Shown here in pieces: positions 15,835-23,627 of a stretch of 42,658 bases of DNA. The notes under the pieces are model-generated. The model saw only the letters and a list, made by a program, of their open reading frames with translations, had not been told where the DNA came from and did not search any database. Position numbers and translations under genes: made by a program. Within the stretch, counting starts at the first letter, position 1. Each line of letters starts with the position of its first letter. This DNA is from Oligoflexia bacterium. Its GTDB lineage: Bacteria > Bdellovibrionota > UBA1018 > CAIPTA01. Where the stretch lies: positions 1 to 42,658 of the forward strand of contig CAIPTA010000166.1 of the NCBI GenBank assembly GCA_903867855.1. The letters are read 5' to 3'.

Positions 15835-16623
15835 ATGGCAGCTGATTGTACAAGAATATTTCCAAGTAAAAGTGCAAAAGTGCGCGGAGTTGTGATCGTG
15901 GCTCATGGTGCAAACCTGCGCCCCACAAGGATGGACGAGTTTTCTCTTTCTCTTCAAGAAAATGGTTTCACCGTATTGCGTCCTGGCTTCACTGGGCATT
16001 GCCCTAGCGATCCAGATGGCTTTGCGAAGGTTAGCGCTGAGGAGTGGCTTGCGGATGCCCGGCGTTTCCACGCAGAGGCCAAGCAATTAGCCCATGCCGC
16101 GAATGCACCCCTCTATCTCGCGGCCTATTCTTTTAGCGCGCCAATTTTTATGGTGCAGCATCAAGAGTTGCCATTTGATAAACGTATTTTATTTGCACCA
16201 GCTTTTGAAACGAAATGGTGGTATCCGGCTGCTAGAATACTGGCGTGGTCGCTGCCACTCACGTTTCGGTACAAAAGCATGAATATGGCCGACTATCGGG
16301 CCAATAATTATGGCGGGGCAGCCTCGGCCCGAGCACTCGATATTATTTTGAGTCGCTGGAAAAGAGAGCTAGCGCCGAATTTGCAGGATGCTGTGCCCAC
16401 GCTACTTTTCATGGATCCGAAAGATGAGCTACTCAGCTACCAAGCCACCAAAAGTTTCCTTGCAGAAAAAAAGTGGAAGAGTTGGCGTCTTGAAGATATT
16501 TCTAATGCAGGAGCCACCACCACCTCGAAAATGCACCATCTCGTGATTGATAGCGCATCCCTTGGCAAAGCTGAGTGGGAGCGGGTGGTGAAGCTTTCGC
16601 TTCAGTTCCTCTCGGAAGCGTAA
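15835..16623 (+). CDS. Alpha/beta hydrolase
   Basis: 262 aa from the ATG at 15835; a TTG seven codons upstream is less likely. The fold is suggested by RGVVIVAHGANLRPTRM (strand and oxyanion HG), an AAYSFSAP nucleophile elbow in place of GxSxG, an acid in LLFMDPKDELLS and a histidine in KMHHLVID, in the right order. The HG-containing first strand and the elbow resemble serine esterases or carboxylesterases. There is no signal peptide, so it is probably cytosolic. It converges with the acyltransferase gene 1 nt away. The substrate is unknown. Confidence 0.75.
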   Translation: MAADCTRIFPSKSAKVRGVVIVAHGANLRPTRMDEFSLSLQENGFTVLRPGFTGHCPSDPDGFAKVSAEEWLADARRFHAEAKQLAHAANAPLYLAAYSFSAPIFMVQHQELPFDKRILFAPAFETKWWYPAARILAWSLPLTFRYKSMNMADYRANNYGGAASARALDIILSRWKRELAPNLQDAVPTLLFMDPKDELLSYQATKSFLAEKKWKSWRLEDISNAGATTTSKMHHLVIDSASLGKAEWERVVKLSLQFLSEA

Positions 16624-16624
16624 A

Positions 16625-17491
16625 TTATTTGTCTAAGCCAAAGCGTCTGCGAAAGAGCCGGCTCATTTCATCGATCTTCAACACCATGAAGAAATCATAG
16701 CAGTCAAAATCGCGGTCTAGAGCTGGTTCGCCATAAAATTTTGCCCCAGCCTTAATATAGGATTGAATTAGCGCTGGAATTTCTGGCTCTACCTCAGGCG
16801 TAGAGATCTCCAGGGTGGAGCGATACTTCAGTGTTGGCTTCACATTGTATTCATTCGAAGATAAGCCCTGCGATTGTAGGTGCCCGAGGATCGAGCCTGC
16901 CACGGCAGGATCTACGGTTTGCACACTCGCGCAGCCGAAGAGAAATTTCGAATCGGTAGCCTTGATATATTCCACAATACCGCGCCAGAGCAGGGTGATG
17001 ATGGCGCCATTGCGATAGTCTTTATGAATGCAGGCTCGGCCCAATTCCAGCTTATTTCCTGGAGCCTTCAAGAGTTCTCCCATTTCAAATTCGCCGGCAG
17101 AGTAAAAGCGATCGGAGAAAATGGAGGAAATCACGCGGTAGGTACCCACCACTTTGGAATTTTTCTTATCGATAATGATGAGGTGATCGCAGATGAAATC
17201 GAATTCATCGATATCGAGCTGATCGGCCGCTTCTTTATTTTGTAGTTCTTTATAGAAAATATCGTGGCGGAGTTTCAGTACCTGGCGCAGCTCAAACGGA
17301 GTATCGGCCGTTTTCAGGATGAAATTTTCGGAAGAGCAAAAGATGGGATACTTCGGCTGAAAAGAGCGGAGCGGAAGCGTGGTTTTGTTATAGAGGTAGC
17401 GAAAGGGAGTTTGAAGAGCGCGGAGCGGGCGGCGAGACTTCATGCGAAGCGCGCGTCGAACAGTAGCCGGACGTTTTAGTGCTGCAAGCAT
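16625..17491 (-). CDS. OlsB-like GNAT acyltransferase
   Basis: 288 aa from the ATG at 17491, which has AGGGGG 6 nt upstream; an ATG six codons earlier has no ribosome site. After a basic N-terminal stretch, residues about 60-220 match the OlsB/hemolysin-type acyl-ACP acyltransferase pattern: VLKLRHDIFYKE, a FDFICDHLIIID strand, LELGRACIHKDYRNGAIITLLWRG and FLFGCASV. OlsB enzymes attach a 3-hydroxyacyl chain to ornithine or another amine to make aminolipids. No olsA partner is adjacent. Substrate is inferred from the family only. Confidence 0.78.
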   Translation of the reverse strand: MLAALKRPATVRRALRMKSRRPLRALQTPFRYLYNKTTLPLRSFQPKYPIFCSSENFILKTADTPFELRQVLKLRHDIFYKELQNKEAADQLDIDEFDFICDHLIIIDKKNSKVVGTYRVISSIFSDRFYSAGEFEMGELLKAPGNKLELGRACIHKDYRNGAIITLLWRGIVEYIKATDSKFLFGCASVQTVDPAVAGSILGHLQSQGLSSNEYNVKPTLKYRSTLEISTPEVEPEIPALIQSYIKAGAKFYGEPALDRDFDCYDFFMVLKIDEMSRLFRRRFGLDK

Positions 17492-17629
17492 TTTGTTCCC
17501 CCTACCCATAGAAGACCACAGCTTTAGCGGAATTCCTGTTAGGTTTGCGTCAGAAATTCACTGCGGTATATTAACGCTCTGTTTCTAGTTTACTATGAGT
17601 GCCATGATCTGCCAAGGCAAGCAATTGAC

Positions 17630-18280
17630 ATGATTTCCACCATTTTGTTCGATTTAGACGGCACCATTATCGACTCCGAAGCGCTCGCGTTCCGCGCCAT
17701 TCTTGATTCTGCGGGCGCCTGGGGGGTGCCCGTTAAGCGGGAGGATGCCGCCAGTATCGCGGGCAAAAAGTGGTCGGTGGCGTTTGATCTGCTGTATGAG
17801 AAGTATGAGTTTCCGCTCACCAAGGCGGAGGCCTCTTTAAAAATCGTTTCGCGCTATAAAGAACTACTCTCCCAAGAAATTTGCGTTGTGCCCGGAGTGG
17901 TGGAGGCGATCAAGGATTTCTCCGCTCACTTTCGCCTAGGATTAGTTTCCGGTTCTTATCGCGAAGATATTTTGTGGGCGCTGAAGCGGCTGCAAGTGGA
18001 TTCCCTATTTGAAGTGGTGCTCGGCGCGGAAGACTATCCGAATAGTAAGCCTGCGCCTGATGGCTATGCGAAGGCGCTGCAGCTAATGCGAGTGAAGCCC
18101 ACAGAGGCGCTTGTGTTCGAAGATTCTTCGCCTGGAATCGCTTCTGCGATCGCCGCGGGCATTGCTGTGGTAGCGGTGACATCTACCAATCACTTTAATC
18201 AGGATTTGAGTAGCGCTACCGCGAGTATTCCAGATTTTATGAATGTGAATGCGAATTGGGTTCGCAATCTAGGCAAATAA
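17630..18280 (+). CDS. HAD superfamily phosphatase / beta-phosphoglucomutase-like hydrolase
   Basis: 216 aa. Motif I is FDLDGTIIDSE (nucleophile Asp near residue 8), motif II is LVSGSYRED, the motif III lysine is in NSKPAPDGY, and motif IV is VFEDSSPG. The cap inserted after motif I is a small helical bundle, as in beta-phosphoglucomutases and phosphoglycolate phosphatases (subfamily IA). It probably dephosphorylates a small phosphometabolite; the substrate cannot be told. It stands alone, ending in a shared bidirectional terminator. Confidence 0.9.
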   Translation: MISTILFDLDGTIIDSEALAFRAILDSAGAWGVPVKREDAASIAGKKWSVAFDLLYEKYEFPLTKAEASLKIVSRYKELLSQEICVVPGVVEAIKDFSAHFRLGLVSGSYREDILWALKRLQVDSLFEVVLGAEDYPNSKPAPDGYAKALQLMRVKPTEALVFEDSSPGIASAIAAGIAVVAVTSTNHFNQDLSSATASIPDFMNVNANWVRNLGK

Positions 18281-18315
18281 AAAAGGCGGTAGCTATTCGC
18301 TCCGCCTTTTTAGTT
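18280..18315. terminator. Bidirectional terminator between HAD and RRM genes
   Basis: AAAAAGGCGG (18280-18289) pairs with CCGCCTTTTT (18302-18311), giving A and T runs on both sides. It overlaps the last base of the HAD stop and serves both convergent genes. Confidence 0.9.
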
Positions 18316-18331
18316 TTATTGGAAGTCTAGC

Positions 18332-18766
18332 TTACCAACGATCGCGTCCGCCGCCACCGCCGCCGCGAGACCCGCCGCGATCACCACGACCACCGCCACC
18401 GCCACCGCCGCCACCGCCATAACCACCGCCGCCGCCGCCACCGCCGCCGTAACCACCGCCGCCGCCGCCGCCGTAACCGCCGCCGCCGCCAGAACGACCG
18501 CCGCCGCCTTCACGTGGAGCTTGTGGACGAGCTTCGGAAACCATGATTGGACGTCCGTCCATTGGTTGGCCATTAAGCTTGGTGATTGCATCAGCAGCTT
18601 CTTGATCCGTAGACATTTCTACGAAGCCGAAACCTTTGCTGCGACCAGAATCACGATCCGTGATCACTTTCGCCGATGTAACATTTCCAGCTTGTGCAAA
18701 GTGTGCTTGCAAGCTTGAGTCAGTTGTGGAGTAAGGAAGATTACCAACATACAATTTTTTGCCCAT
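18332..18766 (-). CDS. Glycine-rich RRM RNA-binding protein
   Basis: 144 aa. A single RRM domain fills residues 1-80, with RNP2 LYVGNL (residues 5-10) and RNP1 KGFGFVEM. The remaining 60 residues are almost only Gly with interspersed Tyr, Arg and Asp and an RGG-rich end (GGGRDRW). This is the architecture of the cold-inducible bacterial Rbp proteins, which act as RNA chaperones. The low-complexity tail is written in GGN codons and could vary by slippage. A strong AGGAGG lies upstream, and a complementary CCTCCT further up in the leader could mask it. Confidence 0.95.
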   Translation of the reverse strand: MGKKLYVGNLPYSTTDSSLQAHFAQAGNVTSAKVITDRDSGRSKGFGFVEMSTDQEAADAITKLNGQPMDGRPIMVSEARPQAPREGGGGRSGGGGGYGGGGGGGYGGGGGGGGGYGGGGGGGGGGRGDRGGSRGGGGGGRDRW

Positions 18767-18770
18767 GAGA

Positions 18771-18810
18771 CCTCCTAGTAGGCTCGGAGCCGCTAACGAG
18801 GATCAGGAGG
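18771..18810 (-). promoter_or_regulatory. Possible ribosome-site-masking hairpin in the RRM gene leader
   Basis: On the minus strand CCTCCT (complement of 18805-18810) is complementary to the Shine-Dalgarno AGGAGG (complement of 18771-18776). A small CTCG/CGAG hairpin lies between them. Formation would hide the ribosome site. Confidence 0.4.
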
Positions 18811-18970
18811 CACCATGCTTCTCTTACTCTTACGCGACCAAAAATAAACTTTCGATTATCATCTTATAATAGCTGACCTCTGAAGGAAAGGTTTTCCTTT
18901 CAGGGAATTTAGAATTTATCTGGGGCGCGTTATAGCAAGTTTGGCGTATTCTGCGGCGCGCAATGGGGTA

Positions 18971-19498
18971 TTAGATGCGCTTCAGGATCAGTATCTCTGA
19001 TCTGATACTATTAGCGGGCACGCTGAGGCGTTCGATTTCCACCCAGTCTTCCGGGCTTATATAGTGATCCACGCGAAAGATCTTTCGCTTCTTGCTGTAG
19101 CACCAAAATGTAGTGGCCAACTTTTCTAACAACGACCTTGGTGCAGCAACGCCCACAATTATCAGCAGGCCCTCCCGTTTCACCACTCTTCTTGCTTCGG
19201 AGAAAAACATATAGAGTTGATCCATGCGCAGGAGATCTAAGTTAAAAAAGGAGAGCAGTAGCTCACCGCTCTCCTCTGCTAGGGAGAGTTCGCAAGCGCT
19301 GGAAACATCAGGCCCCATGAGTGCTCTATAGTTAGGGCCGATGGAGGCATGGCCGGTGGGCAAAAACTCCCACACGCTTTTTGGAGAAAATGAATTTAAT
19401 TTACTAACAAGCTCTTCTCTTACCTGCTTTTGAAACGGAAAGCACACTGGCTGAGGTAGTGAGGTTGGGGCAAGTTTGTCTATCTGGGCGAAGCTCAT
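18971..19498 (-). CDS. Small methyltransferase-like protein
   Basis: 175 aa with no signal peptide. The middle (FFNLDLLRMDQLYMFFSEARRVVKREGLLIIVGV) resembles the late strands of class I SAM-dependent methyltransferases, where a RVLKPGG turn precedes a strand. The SAM-binding glycine loop normally found in the first 60 residues is not evident, so it may be a degenerate or truncated member. Its start is only 18 nt from the divergent metallopeptidase-like gene. A weak stem without a T run (near 18882-18904) lies after it. The function is unknown. Confidence 0.6.
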   Translation of the reverse strand: MSFAQIDKLAPTSLPQPVCFPFQKQVREELVSKLNSFSPKSVWEFLPTGHASIGPNYRALMGPDVSSACELSLAEESGELLLSFFNLDLLRMDQLYMFFSEARRVVKREGLLIIVGVAAPRSLLEKLATTFWCYSKKRKIFRVDHYISPEDWVEIERLSVPANSIRSEILILKRI

Positions 19499-19516
19499 GA
19501 TTTACTGTACCAGAGC

Positions 19517-20620
19517 ATGCTTTTTTGCGAAAATGAGAGTGTAGTGAAGCGCACGATTTCTATCTCAGCTTTCTTTTTAGCGATGCTTGCCATCGTACTC
19601 TATGCGTCGTTACACAAGGAGGAAAAAGTGGCCCCGGTAGTTGCGCCGTCAGTAGTGGCAGAGATTTCTCCAAAACCAATCGATTCCTCTCCCACCGTAT
19701 GTGGAAATTTTTTTAAAGCTGCTTGCGAGAATAAAAAAGTGTTCCGTGATCCCACTGGCGTGGTTGATCCCGATGTAAAGGGCGAAATTGAGGCCTTGCG
19801 ACTCTATGAAACCATCATGCATAAGCACCGAGATTGGACGAGTCAAAAAGTAGAGGCTGATTTGGTGCGCCAGATTTATACGAAAAAAAGAGTAGAACAG
19901 CTTCGCAGCACCTTCGATTGGGTGAAAACAGAAATCCATAAGTTTATTGAGCGTCAGCCCGCGGAAACTTTTAGCGAAACAGAGCGTACAAAAATGCTGC
20001 GCGAATTGGATCGCACCGTGCTGGAGCTTCCTCCACCCGCGAACATCTATTTCGATGAGCTCGATCTGCTCACGAAGAATGATGTTTACTTTGAGCAAAC
20101 ACCTACTGGAAAAAAGCGAATGAGGGTTGGCGGAGCGTATCTTCTGGCCGCGAAATCTTGGTTCAATCAGGTGTTCACCTTTGCGCACGAGCTTTCGCAT
20201 TCCATCGATCCTTGTGAGATGAAGTTCGCTGGCGTTCATGTTCATGCCTACGATCGCTTAGAATCCTGCCTGCTCAATAAAAAAGTAATCCACAAAACGA
20301 GTAATTGGTCTGCCTGTGGAGATACTGACCAATTTCCTGAGGCCTTTGCGGATTGGATTGCGGCAAGCATCACCGCAGAAAGCTTCGTGAGAGAAATCGA
20401 CCAGTTTCATTCCAAGCAGGATCGCGAGAGCGCTGCGATCAATGCAGTGAAAGATATCTGTGATGAAGGCTCCTCTTGGGTAGAGATCGATACTGTTTTG
20501 CATCCGCCGCCGCGCGCGCGAGTGGAAGGGATTTTTGGTTCAAACCAAGAAGTGCGCAGATTTTTAGATTGCCGAGTGCCTCGCAAGAGTGCGGAGCCTT
20601 GTAGTTTTGGAAGGAAATGA
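19517..20620 (+). CDS. Membrane-anchored or exported HExxH metallopeptidase-like protein
   Basis: 367 aa. A hydrophobic segment at residues 13-30 serves as signal or anchor. A zinc-metallopeptidase-like HELSH occurs at 224-228 within AHELSHSIDPCE, and a later PEAFADW (274-280) could give the third, glutamate ligand. Cys residues are frequent (62, 70, 233, 251, 267), in keeping with a periplasmic protein. The start is uncertain; a GTG at 19544 would leave just the signal segment at the front. It overlaps the next lipoprotein gene (ATGA). No characterised family is recognised with confidence. Confidence 0.72.
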   Translation: MLFCENESVVKRTISISAFFLAMLAIVLYASLHKEEKVAPVVAPSVVAEISPKPIDSSPTVCGNFFKAACENKKVFRDPTGVVDPDVKGEIEALRLYETIMHKHRDWTSQKVEADLVRQIYTKKRVEQLRSTFDWVKTEIHKFIERQPAETFSETERTKMLRELDRTVLELPPPANIYFDELDLLTKNDVYFEQTPTGKKRMRVGGAYLLAAKSWFNQVFTFAHELSHSIDPCEMKFAGVHVHAYDRLESCLLNKKVIHKTSNWSACGDTDQFPEAFADWIAASITAESFVREIDQFHSKQDRESAAINAVKDICDEGSSWVEIDTVLHPPPRARVEGIFGSNQEVRRFLDCRVPRKSAEPCSFGRK

Positions 20621-21075
20621 AAATGAAGTGCTATTTGATTATATCGGTTGTGTTGCTTGCTGCCTGCGCACAAAAGCCAATTGTGGCAAAAACCGCCAGT
20701 GTGCCGGTGCAGGTGAGTGCCAAGCCTAGCAGCCTGGATTTCCTCGAAATATCGTACCAACGCGGACGTAATAGCTACAAATTTCAAGTGGAGAAGAAGC
20801 TGGAGATTATGTTTGCGAGATCTTATGTGGATCAAAATTTGGTGCAGGAACGAAAGCTATCTCAAAAGGAATACGTAGAGTTAAAGGAGATGGCCGAAAA
20901 GATTTTCGCTGAAAAAGAGCCTAGCATGAAATCCCTTTGTCGCACTCCCTTTGAGATGGAGATGTCGGGGAATGAGAAATCGCAAAAAATTCATGGCTGT
21001 CGCTCCTCCCCGGTAGGGACACTTGTCACGGAGCTCCTGCATCGTGCCGATTGGATGATGCTTCAAGAAGATTAG
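20617..21075 (+). CDS. Hypothetical lipoprotein
   Basis: 152 aa with lipobox LLAAC (lipidated Cys at residue 17). The mature part is charged and helical (residues about 55-100), with two cysteines (CRTP and HGCRS) that could form a disulfide. Its start overlaps the stop of the metallopeptidase-like gene, and AAGGAA lies just upstream, so the two are co-translated. The function is unknown. Confidence 0.75.
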   Translation: MKMKCYLIISVVLLAACAQKPIVAKTASVPVQVSAKPSSLDFLEISYQRGRNSYKFQVEKKLEIMFARSYVDQNLVQERKLSQKEYVELKEMAEKIFAEKEPSMKSLCRTPFEMEMSGNEKSQKIHGCRSSPVGTLVTELLHRADWMMLQED

Positions 21076-21111
21076 GCATTTGGCCGATAATTGGTAGAGG
21101 GTTTTCGGCAT

Positions 21112-22200
21112 ATGCCATTCTTAGTTTTTATAGTCATTTACGCTAGCCTTGCCGTCACCACTGCTCGCGCAGAATCCGATGCGCCCCTGTACAATCAAGT
21201 TTTCTCTCTAATCACTCAACTAAATAGAATGAGTCTCGAGCAGGATCGTCACTGCGCTCAAGAAATTTATCAGGCGATTACTCGCCCGCAAGAACGGGAT
21301 CAATGTGGCTTTATTCGCGAAGCGCTCCGGCGCTTGCCCGCCTATGGCGGAGTGGTGAATATTCCCGCGGGGAATTATGTTTGCGGCGCTCCGATTGTAC
21401 TCGATCGTTCTCATATAACCTTGCGGGGAGAGGGTAATGTAAATTTGCGTCTCGGCAATCATGCGAATTCACCACTAATCATTATGGGCCGAATCGAAAC
21501 TCCTCCAGCAAGGGTGGAGGATGTAGAGATTGCAAATCTGCATTTAGACGGGAATAAAAATAATCAAGATGGCGAGTGCTGGGGCGGGGATTGCGATCAT
21601 GGTGGCCGTACAATTATTCGAAACAATGGAGTAACCATCCGCGGAGTTACGAATGGGCGCATCGAATCCGTGAGCGTTACGGCGGCTCGCTCTGGAGGAC
21701 TGGTAACAGAGAAGAAGAGCACTAATCTTGTGGTGAATAATTTTTCTTCCACGAACAATTTCTTCGATGGCATTGGTGGCTGTGAAACTACGAATAGCAG
21801 ATTCACGAACCTGAATCTCTCGCACAATAATAATGCGGGGATATCGCTAGATTTAAGCTTCAATAATAATGTGTTTCAAAATGTTATTATCCAGAGCAGC
21901 CATGATGTAGGGATTTTCATGCGGCACTCGAATGGCAATCATTTCGATCATGTGAAGATTCAAAAACCAGGAAATTTTGGGGTATTTGTGGCATCGTCTG
22001 ATCGGGCGGGGAGCTGCGCTGATAACAATGAATTTCACGATCTTGGTGTGAGTGATTCACCCCGCGCCGCATTTCGTTTGGCCAACACCTGTGCGGGGAA
22101 TCGACTCACTGGGCACATTTTTTTTTCGAACACCAAGGGCTGCCTAAGCACGGCCAATGGTGCGCATCTCGATGTGAGCGGCCCTATTGTGTGTGACTAA
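21112..22200 (+). CDS. Exported right-handed beta-helix protein
   Basis: 362 aa from the ATG at 21112, where a proper signal peptide begins (MPFLVFIVIYASLAVTTARA); a TTG seven codons earlier is disfavoured. After an N-terminal helical stretch, the protein consists of short repeating Asn/Gly-rich strands (VTIRGVTNGRIESVSV, NLSHNNNAGISL, SSHDVGIFMRHSNGNHFDH). This is the pattern of parallel beta-helix polysaccharide-active or pectin-lyase-like proteins. It lies 36 nt behind the lipoprotein gene. Its 3' end overlaps the convergent membrane gene by 17 bp. The ligand is unknown. Confidence 0.82.
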   Translation: MPFLVFIVIYASLAVTTARAESDAPLYNQVFSLITQLNRMSLEQDRHCAQEIYQAITRPQERDQCGFIREALRRLPAYGGVVNIPAGNYVCGAPIVLDRSHITLRGEGNVNLRLGNHANSPLIIMGRIETPPARVEDVEIANLHLDGNKNNQDGECWGGDCDHGGRTIIRNNGVTIRGVTNGRIESVSVTAARSGGLVTEKKSTNLVVNNFSSTNNFFDGIGGCETTNSRFTNLNLSHNNNAGISLDLSFNNNVFQNVIIQSSHDVGIFMRHSNGNHFDHVKIQKPGNFGVFVASSDRAGSCADNNEFHDLGVSDSPRAAFRLANTCAGNRLTGHIFFSNTKGCLSTANGAHLDVSGPIVCD

Positions 22201-22798
22201 CGCTCGCCACTTCGATCACTTCTGTTTGCACTAAATCTTGAAACGCAAAATAGAGAGCGCAGGCACTGGTTGGGGCTGTGATGAGCAGACCAATAATCGT
22301 GATTGCTCCTACCAAGTTAATCAGTAGTAGAAGTAGCATGAAGCCAGCGATGGCAAACCAGTGCTTTTGCACGCGGCGGCGACTCTCTTCGAGAGCTTCC
22401 CAAAAGGTGCGCCCCCGCAAGGTAACAAGCGGAACAAAAAACAAATAACTCACCACTAAATAAAGGCCGGGCAAAATCAGGAAACAGATGCCCGCAATCA
22501 CGAGGAGGATATACGCCACTTGCGCGAGGATTAATTGCCCGGAGAGAGGGCTCAGTTTTTTTAATTCGTCCCAATCGCCATCGCCTGTAGTGGTGGCCAT
22601 ATTGTGAATAAGGAGATAGGCGCCCGCCTGCGCAAAAATTAGCAGCATGAAGTGGCATACCGAGCCCACAATCGGGAGCGGAGTGAGCAAAATCGCCGCG
22701 AACCAAATACCTACGAAGAAGAGCAATAGCTTCTTGGGTTTCTGGGTGAAGAGGTGAAAGCCACTTTTTAGGTATTCAAGGGATTGAAATTTGCTCAT
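22184..22798 (-). CDS. Polytopic inner-membrane protein, unknown function
   Basis: 204 aa with about five or six hydrophobic segments (for example residues 24-45, 50-66, 88-125 and 146-180). The charged segment FWEALEESRRRVQKHWFAIAGF between spans recalls DUF975/glycerophosphodiesterase-membrane-domain type proteins. There is no signal peptide cleavage site. It is divergent from lexA, with a 150-bp shared upstream region. The role is unknown. Confidence 0.75.
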   Translation of the reverse strand: MSKFQSLEYLKSGFHLFTQKPKKLLLFFVGIWFAAILLTPLPIVGSVCHFMLLIFAQAGAYLLIHNMATTTGDGDWDELKKLSPLSGQLILAQVAYILLVIAGICFLILPGLYLVVSYLFFVPLVTLRGRTFWEALEESRRRVQKHWFAIAGFMLLLLLINLVGAITIIGLLITAPTSACALYFAFQDLVQTEVIEVASVSHTQ

Positions 22799-22871
22799 GA
22801 GGGCATAATTCCTCCGTTTTCAGGTACGTGTCAACCTGGAAAAGGGAAAGCTACACGGAAAGAAAATGCAT

Positions 22872-22939
22872 TTACGGCATACTTACGGTTGATTTACGGC
22901 TTTGTTACGGTTAATCTTGATCTTACGGAATACTTACGG
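22872..22939 (+). promoter_or_regulatory. LexA operator array: six TTACGG direct repeats
   Basis: TTACGG starts at 22872, 22883, 22894, 22905, 22923 and 22934, so four copies run at an exact 11-bp period and two more at 11 bp after an 18-bp step. A possible promoter (TTGATT at 22889, TAATCT at 22912, 17-bp spacer) lies within the array. The last repeat is 9 nt before the lexA start. The 11-bp period equals that of the known alphaproteobacterial LexA box GTTC-N7-GTTC, and TTAC also occurs in the reported Bdellovibrio LexA box TTAC-N3-GTAA. Binding by this LexA is inferred. Confidence 0.75.
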
Positions 22940-22948
22940 GGGTTCGCC

Positions 22949-23539
22949 ATGGGTCTAACAGACAAGCAACAAAAAATTTTGGATTTTCTCTCTGCCTATA
23001 CAGAAGAGAATGGCTTTGCTCCTTCCCGCCAGGAGATCGCCACCAATTTTGGATTTAGTTCCTTGGGCACGGTGGAAGATTATTTGAAAGCGCTAGAGCT
23101 TGGAGGTTTTGTGCTGCGTTCTGCTGGCGGGCGCCGCAACCTCACCGTGATTCCTCGCGATCGCATGCTTCCTTTGCTTGGCAAGGTGGCGGCTGGTAGG
23201 CCGATTGAATATACCCACCATGATCGCAGCATCGAAGTGCCCAGCACCATGATCGGTGGTGCCTATGAGCATTTCGCGCTCGAAGTGAGTGGAGATTCCA
23301 TGATCGATATCGGAATTTTGGATGGAGACATTGTGGTGGTTCGCAAACAAGAAACTGCAGATGCGGGCGAGATCGTGGTGGCGATGGTGAATAATGAGGC
23401 CACGATCAAGCGCTTCCACAAAAAGCGCAACCGCGTGGAGCTGCATTCAGAGAATGCGAAGTACAAACCGATTCTTGTGGAGCCGGAGGATGATTTTCGC
23501 ATCCTCGGCCGCTTTGCTGGGCTAATGCGAATCCAATAG
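22949..23539 (+). CDS. lexA: LexA repressor
   Basis: 196 aa from the ATG at 22949; the upstream reading frame is only the operator region. The N-terminal winged helix (TDKQQKILDFL, GFAPSRQEIATNFGF) is followed by the autocleavage site A82-G83 in KVAAGRP, the nucleophile Ser117 (SGDSM) and Lys154 (ATIKRF). It represses SOS genes until RecA filaments stimulate self-cleavage. Helix 3 (SSLGTVEDYLKALELGGF) differs from E. coli, in line with a different operator. It is probably in one operon with the ImuB-like gene 88 nt downstream. Confidence 0.96.
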   Translation: MGLTDKQQKILDFLSAYTEENGFAPSRQEIATNFGFSSLGTVEDYLKALELGGFVLRSAGGRRNLTVIPRDRMLPLLGKVAAGRPIEYTHHDRSIEVPSTMIGGAYEHFALEVSGDSMIDIGILDGDIVVVRKQETADAGEIVVAMVNNEATIKRFHKKRNRVELHSENAKYKPILVEPEDDFRILGRFAGLMRIQ

Positions 23540-23627
23540 CCAAAAGGAAAAATAGAGAAAGAAGAAAAGCGCCTGGTGGGGCGAGGGGATACTTTTGTCT
23601 TTTTAGGGGAATACCAAGGAGGGGATG

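Noticed and set aside
18316-18591. Ala/Val-rich minus-strand frame overlapping the RRM gene
   Set aside because: It is the out-of-frame reading of the GGN-rich glycine tail.
22872-22939. CRISPR or origin iterons
   Set aside because: Six-base units at 11-bp period over the lexA promoter are better explained as operators; no Rep/DnaA gene or spacer structure is present.
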